64,000 nt of DNA from Blastobasis lacticolella (lineage: Eukaryota > Arthropoda > Insecta > Lepidoptera > Blastobasidae), in the NCBI GenBank assembly GCA_905147135.1, contig LR990042.1, forward strand, positions 10,035,545-10,099,544, in the 5' to 3' direction. This document shows positions 34,050 to 45,188 of the stretch, piece by piece (the first letter of the stretch is position 1; every line of letters begins with the position of its first letter). The notes under the pieces were generated by a model. The model worked only from the letters and a program-made list of their open reading frames with translations. It was not told the DNA's origin and did not search any database. A program made the translations under genes and the position numbers.

Positions 34050-34346
34050 TGCGCTTATTCCGAATAAAATAAATAATAATACAAATAAATATTTTATTTA
34101 TTTATATTTATATTCCACATGCCTAAATTCAGAAACAAAATTCAGAAACAAAAACCGTGAGAGCAAATCAAAGTGGAATGTATTGCTCAGAGAATAAGGT
34201 CCATTTTTGTATCACGGATTTTTGAAAAGCGGAGCGGTACGTGACCTAATATAAGTGATACAAAAATGGATATTCCACTTTGATTTGCTCTCACGCTTTT
34301 TGTTTCTGAATTTAGTTACTGAATTTAGGCATGTGTAATAAGCGCA
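34050..34346. mobile_element. foldback MITE, copy 2, with nested AT-rich insertion
   Basis: TGCGCTTATT / AATAAGCGCA ends between identical TAA flanks (34047-34049, 34347-34349). A second inverted pair (34149-34179 with 34272-34302) matches at 30 of 31 positions. A 55-bp AT-rich piece (34062-34116) between two ATTCC words interrupts the left end and has no counterpart in the right end or in copy 1. Confidence 0.75.
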
Positions 34347-35547
34347 TAACCTGAGCACCTACCTACTTACGTTCCATTTATATAGAAGAGTTTGAACTAC
34401 TTAGAGAATTTTGCGTAGTAAGTACCTATAAGTTGTAATGTAACGTACAAAACCCAAGCGGCTTTATTGCTTCGGCACAGACAGTCTCATGGGTGCTGTT
34501 TTGAAACATCGAATACTAAAACCGTGCGTGCCATTTCAATAATACCACTACGAGAATATTACGCTATCTATTATTATCAAATCTCCCTGGAATTGGAAAT
34601 GCATTAAATAATAGCTAATTGCCAACCTACCTATAGCTTTTTATGGCGTACCTATGTTTTCAAAATAGATAACATGATTGTGTGCACCAATGGGTACCAA
34701 GCACGAACTCATCTACTTTCGGATGTCGTACGAAATGACTAGTCTAAGGCAAACCATGCAATGCCAATTCCAAGCGTGACGATTAGAGCTTAGATTAGAG
34801 ATTAAAGCATGGAGCATAAAGTGAAGTTGTACTAAAAATGCTTTAAAAATATAGTCCTAATCAATCGTACCTCAATCTACCTGATACACTGTACATACTC
34901 TGTTTATAAATAATAATATAAATTAATACTTGCTTTATTATAAAGACAATAACTATGTGAATTAAAAAATATAATAATCAATCAAATAGGTACAACCTTA
35001 TAATATATAGTTTTTGCTTACCAAATCAAAAACTCATTACGAAAATACAAGGATTTTTACTATACCTACCTTTATGACAAGATTAAGGCTAATCGCTATA
35101 ATATTCCAGTTTTATAGGCCACAATGCGCTTATTCGTATTATAATGCGCGATAAATTTTGAACGTTGTTGATAATGATAAAGATAGGTAGTAGATGCTAA
35201 GAGAACTTAACCGCGTTTGCGCACGTAAGATACCAGTGTATAAAATAAGGTAATAAAAAATGATAACTAATAATAACATGATGGAATAACACGTATTTAG
35301 TCGCTACCGGGTCCAAGGGACTGATTCACACCTTCTACGTCCATATCACTCAAACGCAGCACGCTAACAGGCGACTGAAATCGTTATTTGCCGAGCTATA
35401 TCATTGTTGAAAGGTACTAAAAGCGCCAAAGACGCTAACTTTTAAATTTAAAAGTTATTAGACAAAATACGAAGGACTGGGTCCGTTAGACCGTTCATAA
35501 GTGCTAGCAGGCGCGTTAAAGACCTCAACATTTTCAAATAAATACCA

Positions 35548-35870
35548 GAATACGCTGCTGCCCCTTTTCTGGTCTATAGAGGTCCTACCTACCTGTTTAG
35601 TCTAATGTTCGATTTACATTTCTTTAAACTAGGTAAGTACGTACCTACAGTGGTGTATACCGATCGGACAGTAGCGAGTTAAGTTGGATTGCAAGCTGCC
35701 GTGCAAGTAAATCCAAATTGAACCGCTTGTATTTTTTGTGAGAAGATCTTCGCGCCCGCTCAATAGTTGACTTTTGAGTATGAAGAGAATTTTGCGCGGG
35801 CATAAGTCATTTACTCGCCTTGTACAAGACCCGGAAGTCGAAGATGCTAGTCTGCCGGACACGTACACTT
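35548..35870 (-). repeat. family A repeat, interrupted and diverged
   Basis: TACGCTGCTGCCCCTTTTCT at 35551 and TACTCGCCTTGTACAAGACC with CTGCCGGACACG at 35813-35863 match the family. About 220 bp between them do not, so an insertion within an old copy is likely. Confidence 0.45.
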
Positions 35871-35880
35871 TTTTGGTCCA

Positions 35881-36160
35881 CTAAGGTAGCAAACAAGCTT
35901 GCGGCTTGCCTGATGGAAAGCAGTTGCCACAGTTGTTACTTCTTAATTCAATATGTTGCGGGTTCTAAGACAGTATTAGCTTGTCACTGGCGCGTCTGAA
36001 TGTCAGAACTCGGGACCAGTATGTCTTCGCCGCTGGCTTTGATCCTCGCTACACAGGAGTTGCAGCGGTGGAGCAAACGCCGTTTATACCAGGGGTATAA
36101 TTCCTAAATCTGGAAAACCTTTTTACCCTTCTCGTAAAGAACTCTTATGTCACACATTAT
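35881..36160 (-). mobile_element. LINE 3' end, family F, diverged
   Basis: CTAAGGTAGCAAACAAGCTT and GCCTGATGGAAAGCAGTTGC match the family F end, and ATCTGGAAAACCTTTTTACC plus CTTCTCGTAAAGAACTC near 36110-36150 match its coding tail. About 150 bp between them is unlike the other copies (an insertion or a variant 3' UTR). Confidence 0.5.
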
Positions 36161-36574
36161 AAGGCATATAAAGACAACGCTAAATAAAATATCATTGCCC
36201 ATTTCTCATTCTTCTTATGATAAGATTTTTGGACGGAATCCGCTAGGCACCTTGAATATATCGTCGGTTATAATATGGAACATAAATTGGCATTAGCGAT
36301 TCAACTTCAATGTAATAAATCGACAAAACGCTCCAGGGGACGCCTTAATAACTTTTTGATAATGATTAAGGACATAGCCTTTTTCACTTTTTTTCTTCTA
36401 CATTGTTGGAACTTGAATTTACTGCCTTGCCAGTGTGTGGTGTATGTGAAATTGCTGTTTAGACTTGACGTTTAAAAACTAAAAAATATTAATATCGCTG
36501 ACTGTTAACAACTTGTAACTTGCTGTTGGTGTTCTGAATAAAGTAAAATAAAAAATAAAATAGATTTGGTGTTG

Positions 36575-36675
36575 TGAATACCCTTCCTGAGGATGCCATT
36601 TATCTCCTTGACCAATTTTATCTAAATCTGTTTAGCAATTTAGGTGTGAAAGTGTTACAGATAGAGTTAATTTCT
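36575..36675 (+). repeat. GTTYAGCRRTTTAGGYGTGA repeat fragment
   Basis: TCTAAATCTGTTTAGCAATT, TAGGTGTGAAAGTGTTACAG and ATAGAGTTAATTTC correspond to the 23305-23430 copy with more decay. Confidence 0.45.
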
Positions 36676-36865
36676 ATTACTTATTTAGATTTTTTTACTT
36701 TTAATAATAAGTAAATTATTGTATGCATTTTTCATTATTTAATATAAAATACTACTCAGTGTTATATTACGAGTATGTACTTATTGATGTGCCATTAAAT
36801 ATGTAGGTAAGTACCAAAAAACACAGAATTTGAAAGTATATCAGTTTACCTGCAGAACTAGTACC

Positions 36866-37082
36866 TATGATTCGTTTAAACTGACATGTCTTATTTGGTG
36901 GACAAACAATGCCCAAAATCACGACTTGCCGTATCAATCACGCTAAGTATATTGTGTATACATGTCGAGAATTATATAAGAAACACATAGAATGTGAATT
37001 TCAACGAATACTGCTGCACATTATCCATTTAAATACACAATTTACTTACCCAAATAAGACAAGTCAGTTTAAACGGATCATA
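36866..37082. mobile_element. foldback element, 33-bp inverted repeats
   Basis: TATGATTCGTTTAAACTGAC... (36866-36898) pairs with 37050-37082 at 31 of 33 positions; about 150 bp of AT-rich DNA lies between. Similarity fades outward over ~10 bp, so no clear target duplication can be called. Confidence 0.6.
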
Positions 37083-37899
37083 TAAGTATTGGTTTATTTA
37101 ATCCAGTGCTATCACGTATTTGTTGGTTTTATCTTTTAAGTTTAGTCTATCCCACACACCCATTTACACCAGTAATTCAAACGAAAAATATATGTAAACG
37201 TAGCACACGTTGAACTAACACAACTTGGCTTGTTCCAGTGCGCATTATAACGCTTATAAATCAGTTTTATGGTAACGTTTTTTTGGGGAGAAAAAACTTG
37301 GGATAAAGTTAGCTGTTTTATATGCGAAAAACAATGTTTTGTGATCCCCAAAAGGGATGGATGAGGAAATATGGAATACAGTCTGTCACTATCTTTAGTA
37401 ATCTGGAACGAACATGGCGTTTATTTATTTTAATAAAAATAAATCGCTATTGTGGCGGGTGGATTCGACTCTACTGAGTATAAAATCTTAAATATTATTG
37501 TTCTTTTTGGAATCAATTTCTTTTTCATAAATCATGAACGAATGATTCTCAAAACTACAAACAAACCGTCAAAATTGGTGATAATAACGTACCAATGCAA
37601 GAAAAGTACCAGTTCATCTAGCTCTTTATTTTGACCGCAGATTTATAAATACATGCGATAGGCGTATGTTATGGCTCACGAGTCTGTCTAGATGGGCACA
37701 CCTGCCGTACCTATTTCTGCCTCCAAGCTTGCGTTGTTTTCCCACCATTAGTCGGTGGTAATAATGCATATCGGCTAGTTTCGGTTATTTACTCACAGGA
37801 GTAAATATGAATTACTCATACGAGTGAGTGCGGTGGATACTACGGTCTATGAAGCCGACCTAGCTGATGCGCAGTATTTAATCGCCGACATCTGTATTC

Positions 37900-38092
37900 G
37901 AGATTTTCTGGTTAGGTGCCTGAAGAGGCCCAGTGGGCGACCCAAGAAACTATGGATTGACATTGCTGAGTCAAATGCGAGAGCGAACGGCGAGAAGAGA
38001 GGATGCCGAAGACCGGGCGAAGTGGAAAAGATTGAGCAGGAAAAGCGACCCTGGCAGAGGCTGAGATACGCGCTAAGACGATGATAATGATC
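37900..38092 (+). mobile_element. RTE-like LINE 3' end with GATGAT tail
   Basis: The frame from 37824 to 38084 contains GRPKKLWIDIAESNARANG and GCRRPGEVEKIEQEKRPW. GRP..W.D followed by an acidic/basic helix is the usual C-terminus of RTE-type polyproteins. In another frame, AGGAAAAGCGACCCTGG reads RKSDPG, corresponding to the (R)KADPG that ends such proteins, so one frameshift is present. The copy ends ACGATGATAATGAT, the short trinucleotide tail expected at the 3' end. Shares an AGGATGCCGAAGACCG block with 17929-18032 (minus strand). Confidence 0.65.
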
Positions 38093-38154
38093 TGTATTCG
38101 AAATTTTTTATTTGAAGGATGCGGTATCACAAACCGTAATATAATAACCGTAAA

Positions 38155-38335
38155 TTTTTTATACTACTAAGGTGGCAAACAAGCTTGCGGCTCGCCTGAT
38201 GGTAAGCAGTTACCGCAGTCCAAGGATGTTTGCAAGACTAAGGGTTGCATTCACGTGTTTCCGACCCCGTAAAAACCTTTTGAACCCTTTCTTGAAGAAC
38301 TGCATGTTGTACTCTCCAGTGTTGTAAGGAAACGG
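38155..38335 (-). mobile_element. LINE 3' end, family F
   Basis: Plus-strand TTTTTTATACTACTAAGGTG, GCAAACAAGCTTGCGGCTCG, CCTGATGGTAAGCAGTTACC and TTGAAGAACTGCATGTTGTA align in order with the copy at 9573. The coding tail on the minus strand is interrupted by a frameshift. 5'-truncated near 38335. Confidence 0.65.
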
Positions 38336-38339
38336 GATA

Positions 38340-41020
38340 TGTTATGGGGAACATTTACCTACTTCTATCAGACGGGTTGTCTACTAACTTCTCATTAGAT
38401 TTTAAATATTTTGACTTTGGTACTTATGCTAAACGAAATGAGAATGCTTATGCTAAAAGAATGTCAAAAATATATTTTTCAAAATGACAGTAACAAGATA
38501 AAAGCAAACGGGTCGTCCAAATGGCGACAAAGCAAAAAACTCGATTCTGCATTATTAGTCATATCCATAAAAGCAAGTGTACTGGGGCACAGTGGTACTA
38601 CAAAAATCCTGTCGCCGTACATCTCTACTTCCCTATTATAAAGTTCAATTTCTCGATTTGTCTTAGTAACTTTCTGCAATTCATGTCGTCATCATCCTCT
38701 TTCCCCTGTACTTATTCCACAAGGTGGGGTTGGGGGTCGGCATAACATGTCTCCCGATTTCTCGTCATGTCGGCATTCATTAGTTTCTCATAACGTCGCC
38801 TTTCATACAGCCCATCCATCTTTTCTTTGGTCGGCCTCTACGCGAAATCTAGCCTAACCTTATTCATGTTGGTCACCTTCCTTGTAATATGACGTATGGC
38901 ATTCATTTAACAGTACCTAATAAATAAAAATATTAAAAGTCTACATCTGATAAACGTACAAATTGCAGGAGCCTCGCAAAAGTGACGTCATATATTCACT
39001 AATCTTCGTTTTTACTTCTAAACTCCAACGGCCCCATCGCACAAATGTCAATAAGACATATTTAGGCTTAAATAACACCACATCCTCGTATATTGATAGC
39101 TTAGATTAAATACTGATATTGAAAATAGGTCTATCATACAGTTACACAAAACCTACACGATATTTCAAACGTCAAATAAGAACAATGCAATCCTTCGAGA
39201 ATACTAACCGAGTATTCGAGTAAAATAACGTTCACCAAATTACACCACGTCAAGCGAGTTCGGAGAACTTGGTAACTCTTCAACGACACAGTAAACTTTA
39301 CTATCCACACAGAGCATTATCATCTTTACGCCCTCGTCTTAAGGTCGGGGGTGTACGAACTTGTTGTTTGCTTTGTGATTTCATCATGTGCGCTCGACAG
39401 GGCAGTCGCGGAAACGCTGTAAATTTTTTCCGCCACTCAAGCTTTCTGAGGAGCGTAAACAATCCGCAGATTCTTTTTTCGAATGGCCTCGCTTATGCTT
39501 GAAGATGTAGATGGTATCCATCGCTACAGACGTCATATGAAGTAAGTAGATTGTGTTAAGGGTAAGTATTGAAAGGCGTTATGAAAACTGATTTTGATTT
39601 GGGTTTATTGGGTTTTGCACTTTGGTTTAGTTATCAGGTTTGTTTTAATGTTCAATTGACTAAAAAGACAAAACAATTGATCGCGGTATCGATAACAATT
39701 AACATGAGTGGTCATAACGTCATTATATTTTCTGATATAATTCTGATATAATTAGTTTGTCTTTTTCCAATGAAAACTTAAAGTTGTATTTTGATAAAAA
39801 AATATTTGTAATAATTAGAATACCACGTCTAGACAAGTAAAAATGTACCGAATGGACTGGTCTCAAAGAAGATTTTAATTGCCCAGAAAGGTACTTACTA
39901 CAGAATTTAGAATTTCTTTTCGTAATGCCATCATTAGAAAAATGTTTGACTAAGATTACTCTGGCTTTCACTCTCTTTAAATAATTAAGTGTTGTTTCAG
40001 TTTTACCACTTAGTTCATAGAAATGTTTTGTATAATATATTTTTTTATTCATTGGCGACCTCTTTATCGCAAATCTTGGTGATAAAACGTCGAAACTCCC
40101 TTTTTATGCTACTCAGTGACAAACGAGCAGACAGCCCACCTGATGGTAAGTGGTAACTATCGCCCATAACATCTACAATTAATATATTTAGGTTGCAGGT
40201 AACAAAAATGCAGAACCGCAGGTGCGTTGTCACTGTGAGGACTAATATTAAATGCCTCATGCCTGTAATGTCGCTGGCAACTTCATCCTTCAAACCGGAA
40301 CACAACATGGCAAGCATTGTTGCTTGGCGGCAGAAATAGATAAGGCAGTGGTACTCACCCATGCGGACTCCTCAGGCTTGACAGAGTCCTATCACTTGAT
40401 AAAATTCGATTCTTATTGTTGATACTCAACGCTTTGGTAACGTCCGCACAACCATACTCTACCTTGTTATCTGTGATGTATTATGTGCCTACCCGCGTAC
40501 ATTGATCCCGTGATTAAACGTACTAGGTTGAACAGTACAGGTTGTTTCCTTTGTCTCTTACAACAACTCTTCACGCAATACCCTTAAATATTAACATTAA
40601 CAATTGTAAGGAGATTATTACTATAATGTGTTGTATTTGTAATGATATTACACAAACGCTTGTACTGTGACAACGAATCGCCGTCGACAAAGGGTTTGCA
40701 GTGAATAGTCGAACACCATATGTTCAATTGGCTAATAATCTTGCTATTATGACAAACGAATTGGACTGGCGTATTTGGAATTCAAATCAACAAATCGACA
40801 ACTATTATCAATTTATTCCTACTTATTTACTATAATTCAACTTTCAAGCTTTTATAATGTTTTGTAGAAGTAATGTCACAGACAAAAAGTAAGTAAGGAT
40901 TCGGCAAGTAGTGAGAGTATATAATAAGATATCTCTGCCTCTAATATGATTTCATACCGCATTGATTAGATAGGTAGTAGGTATTGATCACGAGTTTGTT
41001 GGTAGTGAATTAGATGACAA
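38340..41020. other. mostly unassigned
   Basis: Apart from the repeat at 40101-40395. TTCCCCTGTACTTATTCCAC and GGGTTGGGGGTCGGCATAAC (about 38700-38745) resemble a moth repeat but are too short to assign. A 12-bp tandem TTCTGATATAAT is at 39729-39752. Confidence 0.35.
40101..40395 (-). mobile_element. lepidopteran LINE 3' repeat (family F relative)
   Basis: Plus-strand ACAAACGAGCAGACAGCCCA, CCTGATGGTAAGTGGTAACT, GCAGAACCGCAGGTGCGTTG and GGCAAGCATTGTTGCTTGGC are words I recognise from a very common moth repeat. The minus strand is largely open (MLAMLCSGLKDEVASDITGM), but it is broken and has no RT motif. A CAGGCTTGACAGAGTCCTAT end recurs in short form at 18346-18390. Confidence 0.6.
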
Positions 41021-41745
41021 TAGTTTTTGCCTTTCTCGTGCTCACGATATAACAACAACTTAAATAAATTGGAGCGCTTACAAAACCTGTGTATCCGATT
41101 CATTTTTGGCCTGCGCAAATATGACCACATTTCAAAATATCGTTCTCAACTCAAGTGGCTCCCAATTCGCTTGCGCAGGAATACTCATATCCTTTCCACC
41201 CTCTATAACGTCCTTCATAATCCTTCCGCTCCCTCATACCTCCGTGACCGATTCCACTTTTCTCGTCCACAAGACAAACCGTGTCGTTCCAGTGTTAGAT
41301 CGTCGCTGGACATCCCCATCCACCATTCCGACTTCTACTCCTACTCCTTCACTGTACATGCCGCAAGACTGTGGAATTCTCTTCCGCACGAAGTGCGCGA
41401 TTGTCAATCTATAGCAATCTTTAAAAAGCGTGTAAAGGAACATTATCTTTCCTTATGTGCCTGAATGTTCTACAATACCTGTATATATTTTATTATGTAT
41501 ATATGTATGTGTATTTATATATATACTATTGTGTGTATTTAGTATCTTATTTATAATTATTTATGTAGTTTATTAAATATGTATATATTAAACTATTGCG
41601 CACGTCTCATCCCCTATAATCTAAATGTCTCTCTTCTATAGGCCTGCTGGAAGAGATTTCTTCTTAGAAATAAGTAGTGCCTGTTGTGTCGTCTTTAATT
41701 TTGTAATTTCTGTATACTTTATATTGTGTGCAATAAATTGTTAAA
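41021..41745 (+). mobile_element. CR1/L2-like non-LTR retrotransposon, 5'-truncated 3' end
   Basis: An open frame ends at 41464 and carries the tail of a CR1/L2-type reverse transcriptase: LERLQNLCIRFIFGLRKYDH, LKWLPIRLRRN, APSYLRDRF, AARLWNSLPHEVRDC and SIAIFKKRVKEHYL. These follow the RT domain in such elements; the RT catalytic region is missing and an in-frame TAG lies at 41021, so this is a 5'-truncated copy. The 3' UTR (41465-41745) is AT-rich and ends with AGAGATTTCTTCTTAGAAAT, GTGCCTGTTGTGTCGTCTTT and GTGTGCAATAAATTG, a 3' end I recognise as common in Lepidoptera. The coding part is intact to its stop, suggesting a fairly recent insertion. Enzymatically dead. Confidence 0.8.
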
Positions 41746-41804
41746 TAACCCAAACATTTATTGCCCTGAATAAGAAACAAATACACCAAACATTATATTT
41801 ATGA

Positions 41805-42112
41805 CACTAGCTTTTGCCCGTGACTTCGTCCGCGTGGAAATCGTTTTTAGGGCAGTTTATCTTTTTCCGTTTGACTATTTTAAATGACCTCCTTAATGCA
41901 TGAAAGCTCAAGCTGTGCGGAGAGGTCAAGCTGTGGTTCTACATGACATGATCCAGTTTCAAAAATAAATTATATCCTATACATATAAATTATCCCAGAA
42001 TTAATAATAAAGAATTAATTAATTAAATTAATAGCTATATAACAAAAAGTTTAATTGCAATCCGTTCAGTAGTTCCGGAGATTAGCGTGTACAAACAGAC
42101 AGACAAAAATGT
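41805..42112 (+). repeat. CGACTTCGTCCGCGTGGA repeat, full copy (family E)
   Basis: ACTAGCTTTTGCCCGTGACT, TCGTCCGCGTGGAAATCG, ATCCGTTCAGTAGTTCCGG and AGATTAGCGTGTACAAAC with ACAGACAGAC at the end: words of a repeat common across insects. It lies just downstream of the CR1/L2-like LINE. Confidence 0.65.
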
Positions 42113-42673
42113 AAACATTTCTATTACTATTTATTCATTGCCCTAAATTATTTTTTTGTAAATATATTCAATTTACAAACACACTTTTTTACTATTTTAT
42201 CATATGTATATAGATTAGGACAAGTAGCTTGGATTCGAGACTATAATATCTTCTACGGAAGCACCTTTCTTTCCGGCTTGAGCCGGCTCGTCACGCCTAC
42301 CACCGCAATAAGTTCCCTGGAGTTAATTAAACTTGTCCCAAAGGATTTATCCGGTGATTTAGTAGGCACCAATGGCGCGAAACTCTAGTTTTGAAATTAA
42401 TTTCACCATAGTTTGAGATAGATCACGGGGCATGTACCGGGATAAAGTAATTGGTGGGTATAAAGTTTAGCTTGGAACAATGTGGCGTAGCCGTGTTGGA
42501 ATTAGTGTGCGGATGTTTGCTGCGAAGGAGTTTGCATCGGTAACCGTACCTGGGTATAAACGCTTAGCTACTCAGTTTCGTCCATAAAGTAAGGTCGGGG
42601 GTTTAATTTTTAATCCCTAGCCTCGAATTGAACAGTTTTTTAATTAAAAATATGAATAAGTCGGTTTCGTAAG

Positions 42674-42790
42674 CAGCCATAACAGTCCACTGCTGGAATG
42701 ACTTGAGTCTCTGTCGCGTTAGAAGAAGGCATTGCCGTAATCTGCACTCTTGGCAGGCGGGTTGGAGATCGCTGGCGGAAATACTTAACA
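42674..42790 (-). repeat. family A repeat, truncated
   Basis: AGCCATAACAGTCCACTGCT, CTTGGCAGGCGGGTTGGAGA and TCGCTGGCGGAAATACTTAA mark the 3' half only. Confidence 0.6.
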
Positions 42791-44572
42791 GAAATAGTCC
42801 TGCGGGTTTTCTAGGTTAAGGAGGTATTAGCGAGTTAGCCTTTATGATATTAATTGCCATAATTAAATGTCATGGGGTTATACTATAATGGTACTATAAT
42901 TTACTTTACTGGACCAATCGGACTACTCCATAAAAGGTGTCCATAAAATGTAATGCCCAATAGATATGCTCAAAATTGACTCCTTGCCCTTTAAACTAAG
43001 ACCCCTTTCAGTTATTAATTATCTGGTATTTAGAGAGTACTTAAACGTCTAAAAGTCCTTGTTACTATACAATGTAGTACAAAGCCAAGGAATAGAATTT
43101 ATATTGGTAATACCTCTGAAGTATCCGCTGTCTGAAAGCCTTTTCAACAGTAATCCCTATATAATATTTAATAAACAATACTGGGCAGACTTATCGCTAC
43201 AATTGCCGTTGTCGATCGGATGGGTACTTGGGAAGAATATTATTGAATGCCTTAAAATCTTAAATCTTACTTCTAAATCAAATGGAACAAATTTTAAATA
43301 CTACCTAGCCAGTGCTGTGTGCTCATAGAGGCAGCCCACAAACCTACATACTACTTACTCCAACCTGCTTATTCTACTAAAGCCCAGGCCATACTATTGG
43401 AACGCCAACCCATCCTGAAAGCCTACTCCTATCTTAGAGCTCTTTCTAACCTAAGGTCTGCCAGAGCACACATGCTACAGTACCTACATAACTATATAAC
43501 GAGAAATCTACTTCTCAGAGTAGCTTATAAATTAGATTCCCAATAATTTACAGCGACCATAACACGCCACTTAAACTGGGACCAGTCACACAGCTAATCT
43601 CTTTGAAATAGCAAGTGACCTCTCTCGGAATCGCCACAAAGCGTCCTCTATAAATGTGACCTCATAACTCTGAGGTATTATATTATAGCCCCAGTTAAGA
43701 CCCAAGCTGCAAGCTAGATGCACTTGATTCCGTAGACAGGAACCCAGGTATTCAGAAGACTTAAGTATTCCCTGGGGTTTGTTCTAAGTATTTGTTAACT
43801 CGCCGTCACAGTAGACAAGAATGGTCACAATTAAAGGACTTATCAAGTTTAATTAAGTATTTTTACCTCGATATTTTGTGAGGTCGCGCTCTCTATATGA
43901 TCACGTGTAGGGTTATGATGAGTGCTGCCGGTCCTAAGACAAATCTATCTGTCTACCAACTTTCGGATTCGACGATTACCCTTACTTCGAATTTTCGAAC
44001 TACTACAATTATTGTTACATGTTTCTCACGGTACACAAAAATCTGAAGTCAAACTAAAAATATTTAAACCGTGGTTAAAGCTCGATAATTACGACGAAAA
44101 TCTTTATAAAGATACAGACAGCGGCAGTTCCTGGAACAGACGTTGAAGAACTGTATATTCCCTTTTATTAAATGTGAAATAAACAAGCCTTTGTATTTTC
44201 CAGTATACGTCTTTCTGTACCCCGTTTCCCTTTCCTTGGAAATTTCTAGAATTCCCTTGTTATTGCTCACTTGCGGTGTTTGTAAAATTTCTGAACAAAA
44301 TTTCAAGTTTCCAGTTTCTGAGATTTAGGCTGTACGGTGATGTATCTACGAGTACTTGTATAGGTCTTCAACTATTTAATAACAACCACGCGTATCTTAG
44401 TCGTTTTATTTATATATACTTTACAGTTATTTCATCAATTATTGGATAGAAACAATGACAAAGATTACTAAGCGCATATTTACACACACTGTATTACACT
44501 CATGCATCCTAACTTCTTATTTAAACATCAACAAATGAAATTGATAATGCAAGTTTATATTAGGTGTTAGCC

Positions 44573-44851
44573 TCACCTAACGGCCATTTTAACTAGGTAA
44601 TCAAGAGCAGAATAGTCCAGAGACCTTATCAACGCTCTATTCGCCCCTTGCCGGGGAGGCAAAAGTCTGATCGGCCGTTCTATCCCAAAGGGCCCGTCAA
44701 ACGTATGGCCATGTGACATTGCCCACATAACCCATTCGCTTGCAAAGGTTGTTTCATTAACCGGAACATAACGAGCGCGCTGTACGCACAATAATGTGGT
44801 CGAACTAACATAATACCGGCCAATGAAGGTGGGATAAAGGCGTGGAAACAT
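44573..44851 (-). other. unassigned 92-codon open frame
   Basis: Minus strand frame starting MFPRLYPTFIGRYYVSST and containing HTFDGPFGIERPIRLLPPRQ. Composition is near 48% GC, higher than the surroundings. I recognise no family, and there are no splice-site or promoter cues. Probably a chance or repeat-derived frame. Confidence 0.12.
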
Positions 44852-44969
44852 ATGGCTTCACGTCTTTGTTCGGTGGAAGCATCTCAGGCAGAGTTCATTT
44901 CATACAGACAACGTTAAGAAGTAATCTATGTCTAAACTCAAGTTTCTAAAAATCTATTTAGCAGTTTAG

Positions 44970-45188
44970 CTGTATAACATTATATAGATCGATAACATAA
45001 CTGGTACATCGCTGGCGGGGGGTGGGATGGTAAATTTTGAGGGATGAACGCGGGCCGCAGGCCGCGGGGCAGGCAGCATTTTATTTTGTTTCGCGGAAAA
45101 ACACTTGAGCTTCCCTGCCCCACGACCCCCGCTTTCAGCCCTGTAACAACCCCTAACCCACCTCTCCGCGGGCGATACACTAGTTGGG
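44970..45188 (-). repeat. GC-rich block, candidate dispersed repeat
   Basis: A sharply bounded GC-rich segment (GGCGGGGGGTGGGATGG, GCGGGCCGCAGGCCGCGGGG, CCCTGCCCCACGACCCCCGC). On the minus strand it begins ACTAGTGTATCGCCCGCGG, reminiscent of the family D start. Only one copy lies in this window; I think it is repeat-derived but cannot show it. Confidence 0.35.

Larger units (their letters stand above)
34350..37825. other. mostly unassigned between listed repeats
   Basis: AT-rich; GAATAAAGTAAAATAAAAAA near 36537 may be a LINE poly-A-like tail. No other feature beyond those listed. Confidence 0.35.

Noticed and set aside
33868..34197. 109-codon plus-strand frame
   Set aside because: It starts in the inverted-repeat arm and ends inside the foldback MITE, so it is a chance frame across two repeats.
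40045..40362. 105-codon minus-strand frame as a membrane protein gene
   Set aside because: Hydrophobic stretches are present, but the DNA is a common lepidopteran repeat also ending in a family F type 3' end.
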